This document shows, one piece after another, positions 18,768 to 28,241 of a stretch of DNA of 64,000 bases; the stretch's first letter is position 1, and each line of letters starts with the position of its first letter. Where the stretch lies: positions 1-64,000 of IMG/VR virus record IMGVR_UViG_3300006810_000046, one strand, 5' to 3'. The notes beneath the pieces were generated by a model. That model was not told the DNA's origin. It did no database searches and was given only the letters and a program-made list of their open reading frames with translations. Source of the stretch: a virus. The translations under genes and the position numbers were made by a program.

Positions 18768-18962
18768 TTGCAAAAAAACCTTGGAATGTCCTATACGGAA
18801 ATAAGAAATCTTCCTGTCAGATATCGTAGTTGGTATATAAATAGAATTATGGACGATTTCAAAAAACAAAAAGAAGCACTTGAAAAACAGTCAGGTTCTG
18901 TTGAGCTTAAGCGACCAGAGCCTGTTGTTGAAAAAATGTTTAAGAGCTTTTCCAAGGAGTAA
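18768..18962 (+). CDS. Small tail-assembly chaperone-like ORF, probably starting upstream or by frameshift
   Basis: From the TTG at 18768 the product is 64 residues, but the natural-looking reading (YKEITLEYFYFLQKNLG) begins about 11 codons earlier, where there is no ATG, GTG or TTG back to the T8 run that ends the gp26-like gene. No ribosome binding site is seen at the TTG or at ATG 18786. The R-N-L-P-x-R-Y-R-S-W motif is of the kind seen in short proteins found after gp26-like genes in other phages. Position directly before the tape-measure-like gene is where tail-assembly chaperones, often made by frameshifting, are encoded. Confidence 0.6.
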   Translation: MQKNLGMSYTEIRNLPVRYRSWYINRIMDDFKKQKEALEKQSGSVELKRPEPVVEKMFKSFSKE

Positions 18963-18964
18963 AA

Positions 18965-21070
18965 ATGCCTACTGATAAAGATATAGCAGCGGCGCTAAAA
19001 CAAGTAGCAGCAGCTACAGAAAAGTCGACGACAGAGTCAGAGAAGACACGAAAGCTTCTCGCTAAAATGGATAAAAAGCTAGGCAGCGGTGGTTATGATT
19101 CAGACGGAAAGTCTTCTGGGTCTAGCAGTTATAGAAGTTCAACTAAGTCTAGTTTTGCTGAAGCTTTTGATTCAATGGGAGACAGTGGTAAGGATATATT
19201 TGAAACAAACTTAACTTCTTATATTAAAACAGCTACATTAACATATGGTGGCTTAATAAACTACGCTGCTAGTGAAATTGAAAACGTTGCATCTGTAACA
19301 GCTAAGGTTCAGGCAGAGAATTTAACAAAAATTGCGCTTGATGCATCAAAGGTAATTGGCGATAAAAGCATACAGACGCTGTATGGGAACGCAAATAAAA
19401 TAAGACATGCACTTGCAGAAATATACAGTGAAAACTCTTATTTTCTTAATAAATTAGGTCAAGATTACGCGGACTCTGCTGACGCAGGTGCATCTGTTAT
19501 GGCTGACGTGCTTGCTGTGAAAAAAGTATTGAGAATTAATGCAGGAGACTTTTCGAAAATTGTAGAAAATCAAATGTCTTCTTATAAGAAGTTTACTGCT
19601 GACATCTTTGAAGATATCGCCTTTTATGCTGAAGCTTATGCGTCAAGAACATCAGCTAGTATTTATCAAATAACAAATAATTTAACAAGGGCAGTTGCAG
19701 ATTTTGATACTTTTGGTGGAGCAGCTCCAGAAAGCCTTGGTAAGTTAGCTGGGTTTTTAGGTGAGCTTAGAATGGACACAGAAACTGTTTCTTCTTTAAT
19801 TGGAAAGATGCAGTCCTTTGAAGGCTCTGTTGGTGTTGTAAGAGAGTTGGCAGGAGCATTTCAAGCTGTTTTAGATCCTGCTGAGCTTATGAATAACGCA
19901 TTTAATGACCCAGCAGAGGCTCTTAATTCAATTAGAGAAGCAATGTTAGATGCAGGTCACTCAACAGAGTCACTTGGTCATAAAATAACTTATTTTGCAA
20001 AAACTGTAGGGATATCAACTGACGCTGCTAGACGGTTTTTAAATGGTCAAATTGATGCACAACAGGTTTTAGAAAATACTGTTAAAGCTTCTGAGAAGTC
20101 TGCCGAATCTGCTGCAAATGTTATTAGCAAGTACAATGACTCGGTTGTTGATAATAGGTCAATAAAAGAAACAATTGGCGACTTATATGAAACAAAATTA
20201 GAGACTAGTTTTAACAGCACTTTTAAGCTAATTCAAGACTTTAGAACTGCTGCAAATCAGTTTATAAGTGAGAGAGGTGCTCTTTTAGATACAATGAGCC
20301 AGAGCTCTGCTGAGCAATTTGGAAATCTTATAAATCAATATAGTTTTGGGGATTCTGCTGAAAAAAGAGCAGAAGCAAAAAAAGAGCTTGAAAAAATACT
20401 AAATGCTGAAAACTTACAAGGAGCTGCACAAAAGCAGGCTAAAGAGCTTTTAAAATATCTTAATAGCTCTGACATGGATGCTCAGGTTGGAGAGATGCAA
20501 AAGTATCTTGACGAAAAAGGAAAACTTTCGTATACTGCGACAATTAACACGGACGAGTCAATAAGGGCTATCGATATGATAGAGAGTTCTCCTGAGATGA
20601 AAAAGTTTATTGAGACGATGAAAAAACCTTATGAGTACACAGAGACACATAGCGACTCAGATTTTGTAGCAGACACGAAAATAAATGTTAGAGACTACAC
20701 GAAAGAGATTAAAAAGCTAACAAATGAAGATGGACCTCTTGAATCTCTAAGGAAAAAACAAGAAACAGTCATGGTGGCAACTGCAAACCTAAAGGACGGA
20801 TTTATCGATTTGGAAAAAAGTGCTGAGGACTCAAAACAGGCAATTATAACAGCATTTGACGACATTATGCTTGATGTTGAAGATCCTAATGCAGCTCTAA
20901 TAAAAGAAATACAAGGGTTGCGATCTGATTTAAAAGAAGTAAAATATGTTGCAGAGATTACTGACAAAGGTACTTATAATGTAGTCTTAGGGAATGAGTT
21001 TAAAAATGAAGTAGTTAAGATTTCTAATGAAGTGACATCAGAAGCATTTAAAGCAGCAGGAGTAATATGA
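18965..21070 (+). CDS. Tape-measure-like tail protein
   Basis: This 701-residue, almost entirely helical protein has a charged N-terminus, a Ser/Gly-rich linker at about residues 38-60, then long Ala-rich helices and a central hydrophobic region. Its position after the tube and chaperone-type genes and before baseplate genes is that of the tape measure (role of T4 gp29), which sets tail length and is extruded during injection. T4 gp29 is 590 residues. No single motif proves this. An AAGGAG site precedes the ATG, only 2 bp after the previous stop, and the stop overlaps the next small gene (ATGA). Confidence 0.6.
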   Translation: MPTDKDIAAALKQVAAATEKSTTESEKTRKLLAKMDKKLGSGGYDSDGKSSGSSSYRSSTKSSFAEAFDSMGDSGKDIFETNLTSYIKTATLTYGGLINYAASEIENVASVTAKVQAENLTKIALDASKVIGDKSIQTLYGNANKIRHALAEIYSENSYFLNKLGQDYADSADAGASVMADVLAVKKVLRINAGDFSKIVENQMSSYKKFTADIFEDIAFYAEAYASRTSASIYQITNNLTRAVADFDTFGGAAPESLGKLAGFLGELRMDTETVSSLIGKMQSFEGSVGVVRELAGAFQAVLDPAELMNNAFNDPAEALNSIREAMLDAGHSTESLGHKITYFAKTVGISTDAARRFLNGQIDAQQVLENTVKASEKSAESAANVISKYNDSVVDNRSIKETIGDLYETKLETSFNSTFKLIQDFRTAANQFISERGALLDTMSQSSAEQFGNLINQYSFGDSAEKRAEAKKELEKILNAENLQGAAQKQAKELLKYLNSSDMDAQVGEMQKYLDEKGKLSYTATINTDESIRAIDMIESSPEMKKFIETMKKPYEYTETHSDSDFVADTKINVRDYTKEIKKLTNEDGPLESLRKKQETVMVATANLKDGFIDLEKSAEDSKQAIITAFDDIMLDVEDPNAALIKEIQGLRSDLKEVKYVAEITDKGTYNVVLGNEFKNEVVKISNEVTSEAFKAAGVI

Positions 21071-21204
21071 AATACGAAAATATAATATCAGGAAAGCTTT
21101 TTAAGCTTTTAGAAAAGTTGGGCGTTGACAAAAAAGTAATTGATAAAGAAGAAAAGTTTTTTAATCGCTTTAAAAACGCGACAAAAAACTTAAAAAAACA
21201 ATAA
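21067..21204 (+). CDS. Small basic protein of unknown function (45 aa)
   Basis: The ATG overlaps the stop of the tape-measure-like gene (ATGA), which implies coupled translation. The 45-residue product is Lys-rich and helical (MKYENIISGKLFKLLEKLG start) and ends in LKKQ. There is no independent ribosome binding site. Codon use and tight packing argue for a real gene, but no family is recognised. Confidence 0.6.
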   Translation: MKYENIISGKLFKLLEKLGVDKKVIDKEEKFFNRFKNATKNLKKQ

Positions 21205-21230
21205 TTATATTATAACAACAAGAGATAAGC

Positions 21231-23999
21231 ATGTCAACAAGAAAAACTTTAAAAGACTTTTTTCAGTCAAAAGGTTCATCCCAGACCTCAATTTCTATTA
21301 ATCCAGTTGATACAAATGGAAATAGCACAATTGAACAAGGAGATGATATTGGAAAAGACCCTGTTTCAGGAGAAGAGCTTTTAGATCTTGACGACAATAC
21401 GACAGGTATGCTAGGAGACTATGTTAGCTTCTTAATGTCTTCTTATGATCATACAAATGGAACCTTTAACGGAACAGTTGCAAACTTTTACAGACCTGGA
21501 CCTAAAAATTCAAAAGCGCCAAATAGCAACAGAGGAAACAGGGCACATAGTCCCTTAGGTTCAGATGGCGCTAATAAAGTATATGCAAGCGAAAATACAA
21601 CCTTGGGTCAAACTCTAGGAAGGTACTCTAAATCTGGATATATATCAAATCTTGACAATATTGTTAAAAAAGAAGGCAATCCTAAAAACGGAGAAATATT
21701 AAATTTTACAACAGAAAAAGTTAATAGCACGGGCGAGACTTTTAGTAATAGAGAGATTGACGAGGATGTTGTTAGAGAAACTGTTGAAACATTTCAAGGA
21801 TATAATAGGTATTATCCTTCAAAAAATCCTGGTGACGGTCTGGCGTATTCTGAGAAGGGTGTTACTTATGGTAGCGATCTTGATGAAAGATATGTTAGTA
21901 CTTATAACAATCTAGGCAGTAGTGAAGAGATTAGTGATAAACTTAGAGTTAAAAATCTTCTTAGAATGGTTCCTAATATTTTAGAGTCATATACAGGTAT
22001 AAAAGAGTCTGACATTGTTGGAAAAACAATAGAAGAAATAGAAGCTGCCCTGGTTTTAAAAGATTCAAAAAATGTAGTATCATCTAAAAGCTTAAAGACA
22101 AACTTACAAAAAGACGTGCCTGATGGGATAAAAGAATCTGGCTATCAAATATCAAAAAACCAAATTTTAAATGATGAAAGAAGTGGAGAAGTTTTCGTAG
22201 GAGACTATTCTGATGTTTCACATGAAAATCCTGAATACATTATTTATCTTGGCGCAATAAGGCTTAAATCTATTATTGAGATAATAGTTGATATCTTTGA
22301 GTCAAATAGTTACAAAAAAGGTTATATCTCAAGGGTTAGAGGTGCTTCTTTAACACCAGGTCTCATAGATACGACATATAAGTTCGGTGAATGTATTGAC
22401 GAAGGCTTAAGCATTTTGTTTGGGAATGGTGAAAATGATGATATGAGCTTTTCAAGTCTTGTCTACGGAAGTAAAATAAAAGATTCAAAATATTTTTGGG
22501 TCGCCTTTTTTAAATCCGTTATAAAAGAGTCAGATAGGCTTTTAAACACTCTAGAGCAAAGTAGCTCAAAAGACTTTCTGGCATCTTTTGAAAATTCAAG
22601 ACTAGTTCAATTTGCAAATATGATTGCAAGAGTAGGCGATTTATCTTTGTTTAAAACTCATGGTGAAGGTCTTAAGATAAACACCGAAGTAAAAAGATCA
22701 AATCCATTAAATGTAGATGATCTTAGAGATTCATTGCCTAATGTTATATCAAAAAATAAAAATAACCAAGGTGAGATTTCTTGGAGTCAAGGTTCAACGC
22801 CTTCTCTTTTTATAATGCCAATTGCAGTTAGTAATGCTGCAACAAGTCTTGGGACTGGAATAACAGGGGCAAATCCACTAAAATCAATTTTATCAGGAAA
22901 GCTGCAAGAACAAACCTATGTTACAGAAGCTGAAGGTGACTTTTCAAGAATTCCGTCTCGTATAGTTGAAAAGCTAGAAAATCAGCTTGAAGCCTCTTAT
23001 GTTCCGTTTTATTTTCACGACTTAAGAACAAATGAAATAATATCTTTTCATGCATTTCTAAACAGTTTATCAGATAGCTTTAATGCAAGCTACAACCCTA
23101 CATCCGGTTACGGAAGAATGGATCCGGTTCAAATATATAGAAACACATCAAGATCAATAAGCCTGGGCTTTACAGTTGCTGCGACTTCAAAAAAAGATTT
23201 TAATGAAATGTGGTGGAAGATAAACAAACTCATTACACTTCTTTACCCGAAATGGTCAAAAGGAACAAAGGTTACAGATATAGAAACCGGGTCTAGCTTT
23301 ATACAACCTTTTAGCCAAATTATTGGAGCATCTCCCATGATAAGGCTCCGTGTAGGAGATGTAATAAAGTCAAACTATTCAGAGCTAGCTTTGGCAAGAA
23401 AATTTGGAATAGGAAATTCTGATACTAGCATCTCAGGTCGACCGGGAGTAACTCCTGTTTGGGGACAAAAACTAAGAAGGGAAACTTCAGACACTATTAA
23501 AATAGGCCTTGCATTTTTAGCTTCAGTTGCATTTGTCTCTCCTGTCGCTGCAGTTCAGTCAGGAGTTGACTTTTCGCAATTTCTACTTAAAACAATTGCT
23601 GACGTTGGTGGAGGTGCTAAGTTTGACAAGCTAGCTGCTGTTTTTGACACATATGCAGGAACAATTGCACAAAAGTATGCAATTAATTCACTGCCTTTGG
23701 TAAACCCTATATCTAGAAACATATTAAATAAATTTAAAAACCCAATAATTAATGATAAATACGGGCCGAAAGAAGGAGACAGGGTTGTGATAGGCGCCAC
23801 TTTGCCTGATTTTCCATACTACTCGGAAAAGGACGGCAGGTATTATCATGTAAAAAGATCACTTGTCGCCAGAATTAAAGAAAGAGTAAAAGTTGAAAAT
23901 GTTTTTCACTTTATCGCAGCCATTGAAGATATTGATGCTCCTGAAAACTTGCAAGGAAAAGAAATAATTTTAAGATTTGAAGATTTTATTATTAGCTAA
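21231..23999 (+). CDS. Large virion structural protein, probable baseplate component
   Basis: This 922-residue protein lies between the tape-measure-like and gp53-like genes, in the baseplate block. The N-terminal 200 residues are polar and Asn/Ser/Gly-rich. The best-ordered region is at about residues 585-720, with a YVPFYFHDLRTNEIISFHAF segment followed by FNEMWWKINKLITLLYPKW, which reads like a conserved domain of large contractile-tail phages. A hydrophobic stretch lies near residues 760-785. AAGAG before the ATG is a weak ribosome binding site. No T4 counterpart is assigned. Confidence 0.65.
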   Translation: MSTRKTLKDFFQSKGSSQTSISINPVDTNGNSTIEQGDDIGKDPVSGEELLDLDDNTTGMLGDYVSFLMSSYDHTNGTFNGTVANFYRPGPKNSKAPNSNRGNRAHSPLGSDGANKVYASENTTLGQTLGRYSKSGYISNLDNIVKKEGNPKNGEILNFTTEKVNSTGETFSNREIDEDVVRETVETFQGYNRYYPSKNPGDGLAYSEKGVTYGSDLDERYVSTYNNLGSSEEISDKLRVKNLLRMVPNILESYTGIKESDIVGKTIEEIEAALVLKDSKNVVSSKSLKTNLQKDVPDGIKESGYQISKNQILNDERSGEVFVGDYSDVSHENPEYIIYLGAIRLKSIIEIIVDIFESNSYKKGYISRVRGASLTPGLIDTTYKFGECIDEGLSILFGNGENDDMSFSSLVYGSKIKDSKYFWVAFFKSVIKESDRLLNTLEQSSSKDFLASFENSRLVQFANMIARVGDLSLFKTHGEGLKINTEVKRSNPLNVDDLRDSLPNVISKNKNNQGEISWSQGSTPSLFIMPIAVSNAATSLGTGITGANPLKSILSGKLQEQTYVTEAEGDFSRIPSRIVEKLENQLEASYVPFYFHDLRTNEIISFHAFLNSLSDSFNASYNPTSGYGRMDPVQIYRNTSRSISLGFTVAATSKKDFNEMWWKINKLITLLYPKWSKGTKVTDIETGSSFIQPFSQIIGASPMIRLRVGDVIKSNYSELALARKFGIGNSDTSISGRPGVTPVWGQKLRRETSDTIKIGLAFLASVAFVSPVAAVQSGVDFSQFLLKTIADVGGGAKFDKLAAVFDTYAGTIAQKYAINSLPLVNPISRNILNKFKNPIINDKYGPKEGDRVVIGATLPDFPYYSEKDGRYYHVKRSLVARIKERVKVENVFHFIAAIEDIDAPENLQGKEIILRFEDFIIS

Positions 24000-24128
24000 G
24001 AGCATGTTTTTCTTGATTTTTTATTTAAAAATATTGATAAAAGCATATTCTCTGAAGGCTCTATTTTACCTGACGAGCTCAAAGCAACTCTTAATAAGCA
24101 AGGTTTTAATGATGACGACTTTAACCCA

Positions 24129-24539
24129 ATGAAAGCTATTATGAATGAAGCTATTTTTATGAGCCCATATACAAGACAAGACGCTGGTTTGTTCTCTAAG
24201 AGTGATGAAGTACCTACAGGAAACCCTTTTGTAAAGGCATTTAACACTACAAAAGGTCGAGGCCTTCCAGGTTTTATTTCAAGCTTCTCTATGGATCTTT
24301 TATCTGAAGACACTTCATGGGAAATTGACCATAACTCCAGGGCACCTAAATTAGTAAAAATTACAATTGCATTTTCTCCTGTTCACGATATAACTCCTGG
24401 AATTGATCATAACGGATTCAATACAGCTCCAATATACAATATAGGTGATATCATGAAAGAGACATCAGGAGATCCGTGGGATTCAAAAGGCTCATTAGGA
24501 AGCAGAAGCTTTAAGCGAGGATCAGATAGTGATAGGTAG
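24129..24539 (+). CDS. Baseplate-region protein; true start probably 24004 with an interrupted frame
   Basis: From ATG 24129 the product is 136 residues, without a ribosome binding site. The frame is open back to the stop of the previous gene (24000) and reads as natural protein (FLDFLFKNIDKS, then SILPDELKATLNKQ), but it contains no ATG, GTG or TTG. An ATG at 24004, four bases after that stop, is one frame off: adding one T to the T5 run at 24007-24011 would join it perfectly, giving about 179 residues. This suggests a one-base deletion or consensus error, or frameshifting near the start. The protein is unknown; its place is between two baseplate genes. Confidence 0.55.
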   Translation: MKAIMNEAIFMSPYTRQDAGLFSKSDEVPTGNPFVKAFNTTKGRGLPGFISSFSMDLLSEDTSWEIDHNSRAPKLVKITIAFSPVHDITPGIDHNGFNTAPIYNIGDIMKETSGDPWDSKGSLGSRSFKRGSDSDR

Positions 24540-24816
24540 ATACTTTTATACACAAAAAATTAGAGGTGAAAAGTTATCAAATTCAGACTGTGTTGAAATA
24601 ATACAAAACGCAATGCTGACTGGTCAGCTAGACTTTGATTTGATGACATTAACAGGTAACCAAAGACTCGATATTATAGCAGGCCAAGTGTATGGCAATT
24701 CAGAATTTTGGTGGGTAATTGCTGCTGCCAGTGGAATCGGATGGGGAATGCAGCTTCAACCCGGAACTCTTTTAAAGATTCCTAAAAATATTGAAAAGGT
24801 ATTTTCTTTGTTATGA
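24529..24816 (+). CDS. Baseplate wedge protein, gp53-like (LysM-like)
   Basis: The 95-residue product starts at GTG 24529, overlapping the previous gene by 11 bp. The core, RLDIIAGQVYGNSEFWWVIAA followed by LQPGTLLKIP, is the LysM-like pattern seen in gp53-type wedge proteins, where it joins wedges during baseplate assembly. T4 gp53 is about 196 residues, so this is a short version, though C-terminal residues match well. It ends with ATGA overlap into the hub-like gene. Confidence 0.7.
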   Translation: MIGRYFYTQKIRGEKLSNSDCVEIIQNAMLTGQLDFDLMTLTGNQRLDIIAGQVYGNSEFWWVIAAASGIGWGMQLQPGTLLKIPKNIEKVFSLL

Positions 24817-27800
24817 TAACTTTAGCAGACATAAAAAATCAATATAACAATATTGCAAAAACTAGAAGATTGATGCTTGAAGAAGCATCAAAAGAGATAG
24901 TAAGATATTATGCTGGAAAACAGGATTCAGAGAGACTAGGTAATATTTACTCGGAAATGTTAAGTCCTGAAAGTGGCACTCCTAGCGTTGAAAACATTTT
25001 AAATAGATCGTATCTAAGCATTAGCGAACCTTACACTATTAAAAAGATATTAAGCGAGCTATCACAGCAAGGGGTAAAAGAAGAGGGAATGTCAAGTAAA
25101 ATTGATATAATATATAACAAAAACATACTTGACGAAGTGTTCAGCGGAATATCAGACTACAATGATACATCTGGGCATCTTGGTGACAATGAGACTGTTC
25201 GTGTCAACGATATAAAAGTGCTAATAGGCAATAATTTTATAAGCAATAGTGCTTTTAATAATGCTGACGATTTACAAAGCATGAACCCAGATAGGTTTAG
25301 AGATCCTCAAGTTGCTGTTTTTAAAGTTAAAAATAATAATGCTTCTTTTCAAAAAACAAAGGAGTCAGCATTTGCTCCGATTCTAGCAACAATGATTCCT
25401 GCAACTGAGCTTTCAAAATGCACACCGCACTTAAGCGTTACAATTATAGATGGAGATACTGATATTGATAACTCTATGTCCATAGGAAAATTTCTTGTAG
25501 GAAGAGGAGAATTTAGAAGTGATGGTTTTGCAAGATCAATAGCAAGAAGCACTCTTGAAGTTAAACAAGATGAAGCTTTTAACCAAATTAGAAAACTAAA
25601 TTATGGAACAGGTAGAACACTTAAGGCGTCTGGCATGGAACTTTTTCAATCTCCTCAAGCAATGGTTAATGGAGATATTAATAAGTTTCAATCTGAATCA
25701 GAAAAAGTTACCAATCCTTTTAGACCGCTTATGTCAATAGAGTCATTTAGTATTAATGATAATCTAGTCGGGTATGAGCTTTTATCTACCTCAAAGGCGA
25801 CACTTTCTTTAAAGCTATACGATAGAACGAGGCTTCCTGAGATTTCAAAGCTTGTCGCTGTTCACTATCTGGCCACAGTTTTTTTAATAATTGAGTGGGG
25901 ATGGAATCACCCAGATGGCTCTATTGTTAGTAAAAACTCATTTGGTAAATTTATGAATGCTTTAAAAAGAAGAGAATCTTTTAAGGTAAACGATTCAAAG
26001 GTAACAATAAATGATGATGGAACAGTATCTATTAGTCTAGATTTAATCTCCTTAGGATCAGGATCAGAAAACTCAAGTGGTCAATCTCAAAAGTTTTTGC
26101 CTGTTGCAAAATTTAACGAATATGTAAAAGAACTAGAAAGAAAACTCAAGTCATATCAAGCAGACGGTGTTGATGTTAATAGGTTTGAGTTTCAAGGAAT
26201 AGAAATAACTGTTTTAGAAAAAAATAAATTTAACTCAAATGATTTAATATTAAGGGAAGCTTTAGAAAACATAGAAGTTGACGGTAAAAAAGTTAGCTTT
26301 TTTAAAGAATTTGATGAGATAATTAGAATGCCTAAAAGCGAAAGCCTAATAAATATCCAATCTAGAATTAGATCTTTAATGCTCGCAGTTGATGAAGATG
26401 TGTTAAATTATAAACCTGTCCAAACTGAGAGCGAAGATACTTCAGGAATAGATGAAGATAAAAAAAGTGAATCTAGAAAAACAGAAGAAGAAATAAAACA
26501 AGAGGAAAAAAGACAAAAAGAAATAGAAGAGGAAAAAATACAATCCTCTACAAGAACTGTTATTTCCAGCTTGGTAAAGTTTATTCAGTATGGTGACGGA
26601 TTTATAAACCAAGGAGAAGTTGTAAAAGGCTTTGGGTCTCTTCCACCACAAAATACAAACCCAGCTGGCACAGGATTAGAAAGTCTACAGTCAGGATTTG
26701 GTACTTCTTTTGTAGATTCATTTCAAGCTTCCCTACCAGGAGACGCTGGAAAGAAAAAACAGCTAGACAGCAACAGGTTTTTAAATGACGTTTCAACAGT
26801 TCTATCTAGACTGGTCCTTGTGCAAGACCCAGGGACAGATATTATGGAGTCTTATAAAAAAACATTCTCATATCAACTTAAAAGAACTATTGAAGAAAAG
26901 GGTGGTAAAGAAAGTGCTTTGGTTATCGATGAGTTTACAGATTCTCCTGTTAAAAGTTACATAACACTTGGAAGATTATTGACGTATGTATACGCTTTAC
27001 CTTCAGCTCTTGAGATGATGACACATGATGAAACTCAGATTTTTTTTCATCCTGCTAACAGTCAAGCAGGAGCATTTTACAATATTTCTCTTGGGGATGT
27101 GTTTATAAGCACAAAGAGATATCTCGATAGTGTTTCTAGGTTTTTACAAAAAAACGAAGTCTCTACACTAAAAGTCGAAACTCACTTAAATATAATATCT
27201 AATATTTTAAAGTCAAATGATTATGAAATAGGGTATGGGATTAGTACGCTTAATACTGATGTCGACAATGGTGGACAAAATCTAACTGAGGAGCAAAAGA
27301 AAATAAGAGTTGAAAATTACTTGTTAAATCAAAACGACAAGTTAAAAAGAATATACGGAAGCGAATCAGGAGAAACAGGATCAAATACTCTTAACTTTAG
27401 AAACATAAATTTAAAGGTAATTGAAAAAACCCAAGAGTACTTAGATGGATCTGATGTTAAGAGAATTAGAAAAATTCATTTTTATGATCATAACAACGAA
27501 CCTTTTAAAGATGAAAAAATATTACTGTCAGCTTTAAGCTCCACTAATTTAGAATCAGTTTTATTAGGAGACGTAAATCCAGTATCTTTATTAAATGGTA
27601 ACGTTGATTTGCTAAAATTTACAAGAAATTTTAATAAAAAAAATAAAAAAAATGACTCTTGGATTAATAAAAACTTAAACGAAGTATCAATTTTAAATGT
27701 AACAAGCAAACGTGTTGTAAACAAAATTGAAGAAATTATAAAATCAAATGTTCCAACAATTGAATTTGGAACAGACAGCGGCTTTGTGCAAAGTATTAGT

Positions 27801-28178
27801 TTAAGCAATACTAATGGAAGCACAGCAGTAGATATAAATCTTAGAAATAACTTAGAGAGATATTATAAACCTCAGGATGAAGACAGATCTAGCCCGGCAA
27901 AAAAGCTCTTTGTAAACCCAGGTTCCTTAAGTATAAGCATGCTAGGGTGCCCTATTTTTTCAATAGGTCAAAAATTTTATGTCACAGCAAAAACAAACAC
28001 TATGCTAGACAACATTTATATTGTGCAAGGAATATCACATTCAGTCTCTGAAGGTAATTTCTTAACTACTCTTTCGCTTCAAAATACTAACGACGCAAGG
28101 TACCTGCCAGAAAATATAACAAATAGAATTGTCAATATCGTAAAATCAATAGACGAAAACAGCATATCGCCTTTATAA
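24813..28178 (+). CDS. Large baseplate hub-like protein
   Basis: This 1121-residue protein starts at the ATGA overlap with the gp53-like gene. The C-terminal 90 residues (LSISMLGCPIFSIGQKFYV, then LDNIYIVQGISHSVSEGNF) look like the closing domain of gp27/gpD-type hub proteins. Residues about 340-420 include an IEWGWNHPDG segment. A highly charged linker (E/K-rich, about residues 545-580) separates two halves. Hub proteins form the central ring around the tail tip. The size is more than twice that of T4 gp27, so it may be a fusion of hub domains. Confidence 0.6.
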   Translation: MITLADIKNQYNNIAKTRRLMLEEASKEIVRYYAGKQDSERLGNIYSEMLSPESGTPSVENILNRSYLSISEPYTIKKILSELSQQGVKEEGMSSKIDIIYNKNILDEVFSGISDYNDTSGHLGDNETVRVNDIKVLIGNNFISNSAFNNADDLQSMNPDRFRDPQVAVFKVKNNNASFQKTKESAFAPILATMIPATELSKCTPHLSVTIIDGDTDIDNSMSIGKFLVGRGEFRSDGFARSIARSTLEVKQDEAFNQIRKLNYGTGRTLKASGMELFQSPQAMVNGDINKFQSESEKVTNPFRPLMSIESFSINDNLVGYELLSTSKATLSLKLYDRTRLPEISKLVAVHYLATVFLIIEWGWNHPDGSIVSKNSFGKFMNALKRRESFKVNDSKVTINDDGTVSISLDLISLGSGSENSSGQSQKFLPVAKFNEYVKELERKLKSYQADGVDVNRFEFQGIEITVLEKNKFNSNDLILREALENIEVDGKKVSFFKEFDEIIRMPKSESLINIQSRIRSLMLAVDEDVLNYKPVQTESEDTSGIDEDKKSESRKTEEEIKQEEKRQKEIEEEKIQSSTRTVISSLVKFIQYGDGFINQGEVVKGFGSLPPQNTNPAGTGLESLQSGFGTSFVDSFQASLPGDAGKKKQLDSNRFLNDVSTVLSRLVLVQDPGTDIMESYKKTFSYQLKRTIEEKGGKESALVIDEFTDSPVKSYITLGRLLTYVYALPSALEMMTHDETQIFFHPANSQAGAFYNISLGDVFISTKRYLDSVSRFLQKNEVSTLKVETHLNIISNILKSNDYEIGYGISTLNTDVDNGGQNLTEEQKKIRVENYLLNQNDKLKRIYGSESGETGSNTLNFRNINLKVIEKTQEYLDGSDVKRIRKIHFYDHNNEPFKDEKILLSALSSTNLESVLLGDVNPVSLLNGNVDLLKFTRNFNKKNKKNDSWINKNLNEVSILNVTSKRVVNKIEEIIKSNVPTIEFGTDSGFVQSISLSNTNGSTAVDINLRNNLERYYKPQDEDRSSPAKKLFVNPGSLSISMLGCPIFSIGQKFYVTAKTNTMLDNIYIVQGISHSVSEGNFLTTLSLQNTNDARYLPENITNRIVNIVKSIDENSISPL

Positions 28179-28184
28179 AATTAA

Positions 28185-28214
28185 ATTGTAAATATTAAAC
28201 ATTGTTTATAGATT
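28185..28214 (+). promoter_or_regulatory. Weak member of the GTGTAAAY promoter class
   Basis: ATTGTAAAT followed after 15 bases by TAGATT, 28 bp before the polymerase gene. The upstream box lacks the leading GTG and the -10 box has two mismatches to TATAAT, but the spacing is the same as in the better copies. Confidence 0.4.
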
Positions 28215-28241
28215 TAAATAAAAAATAAAAAAGGTGAATAA

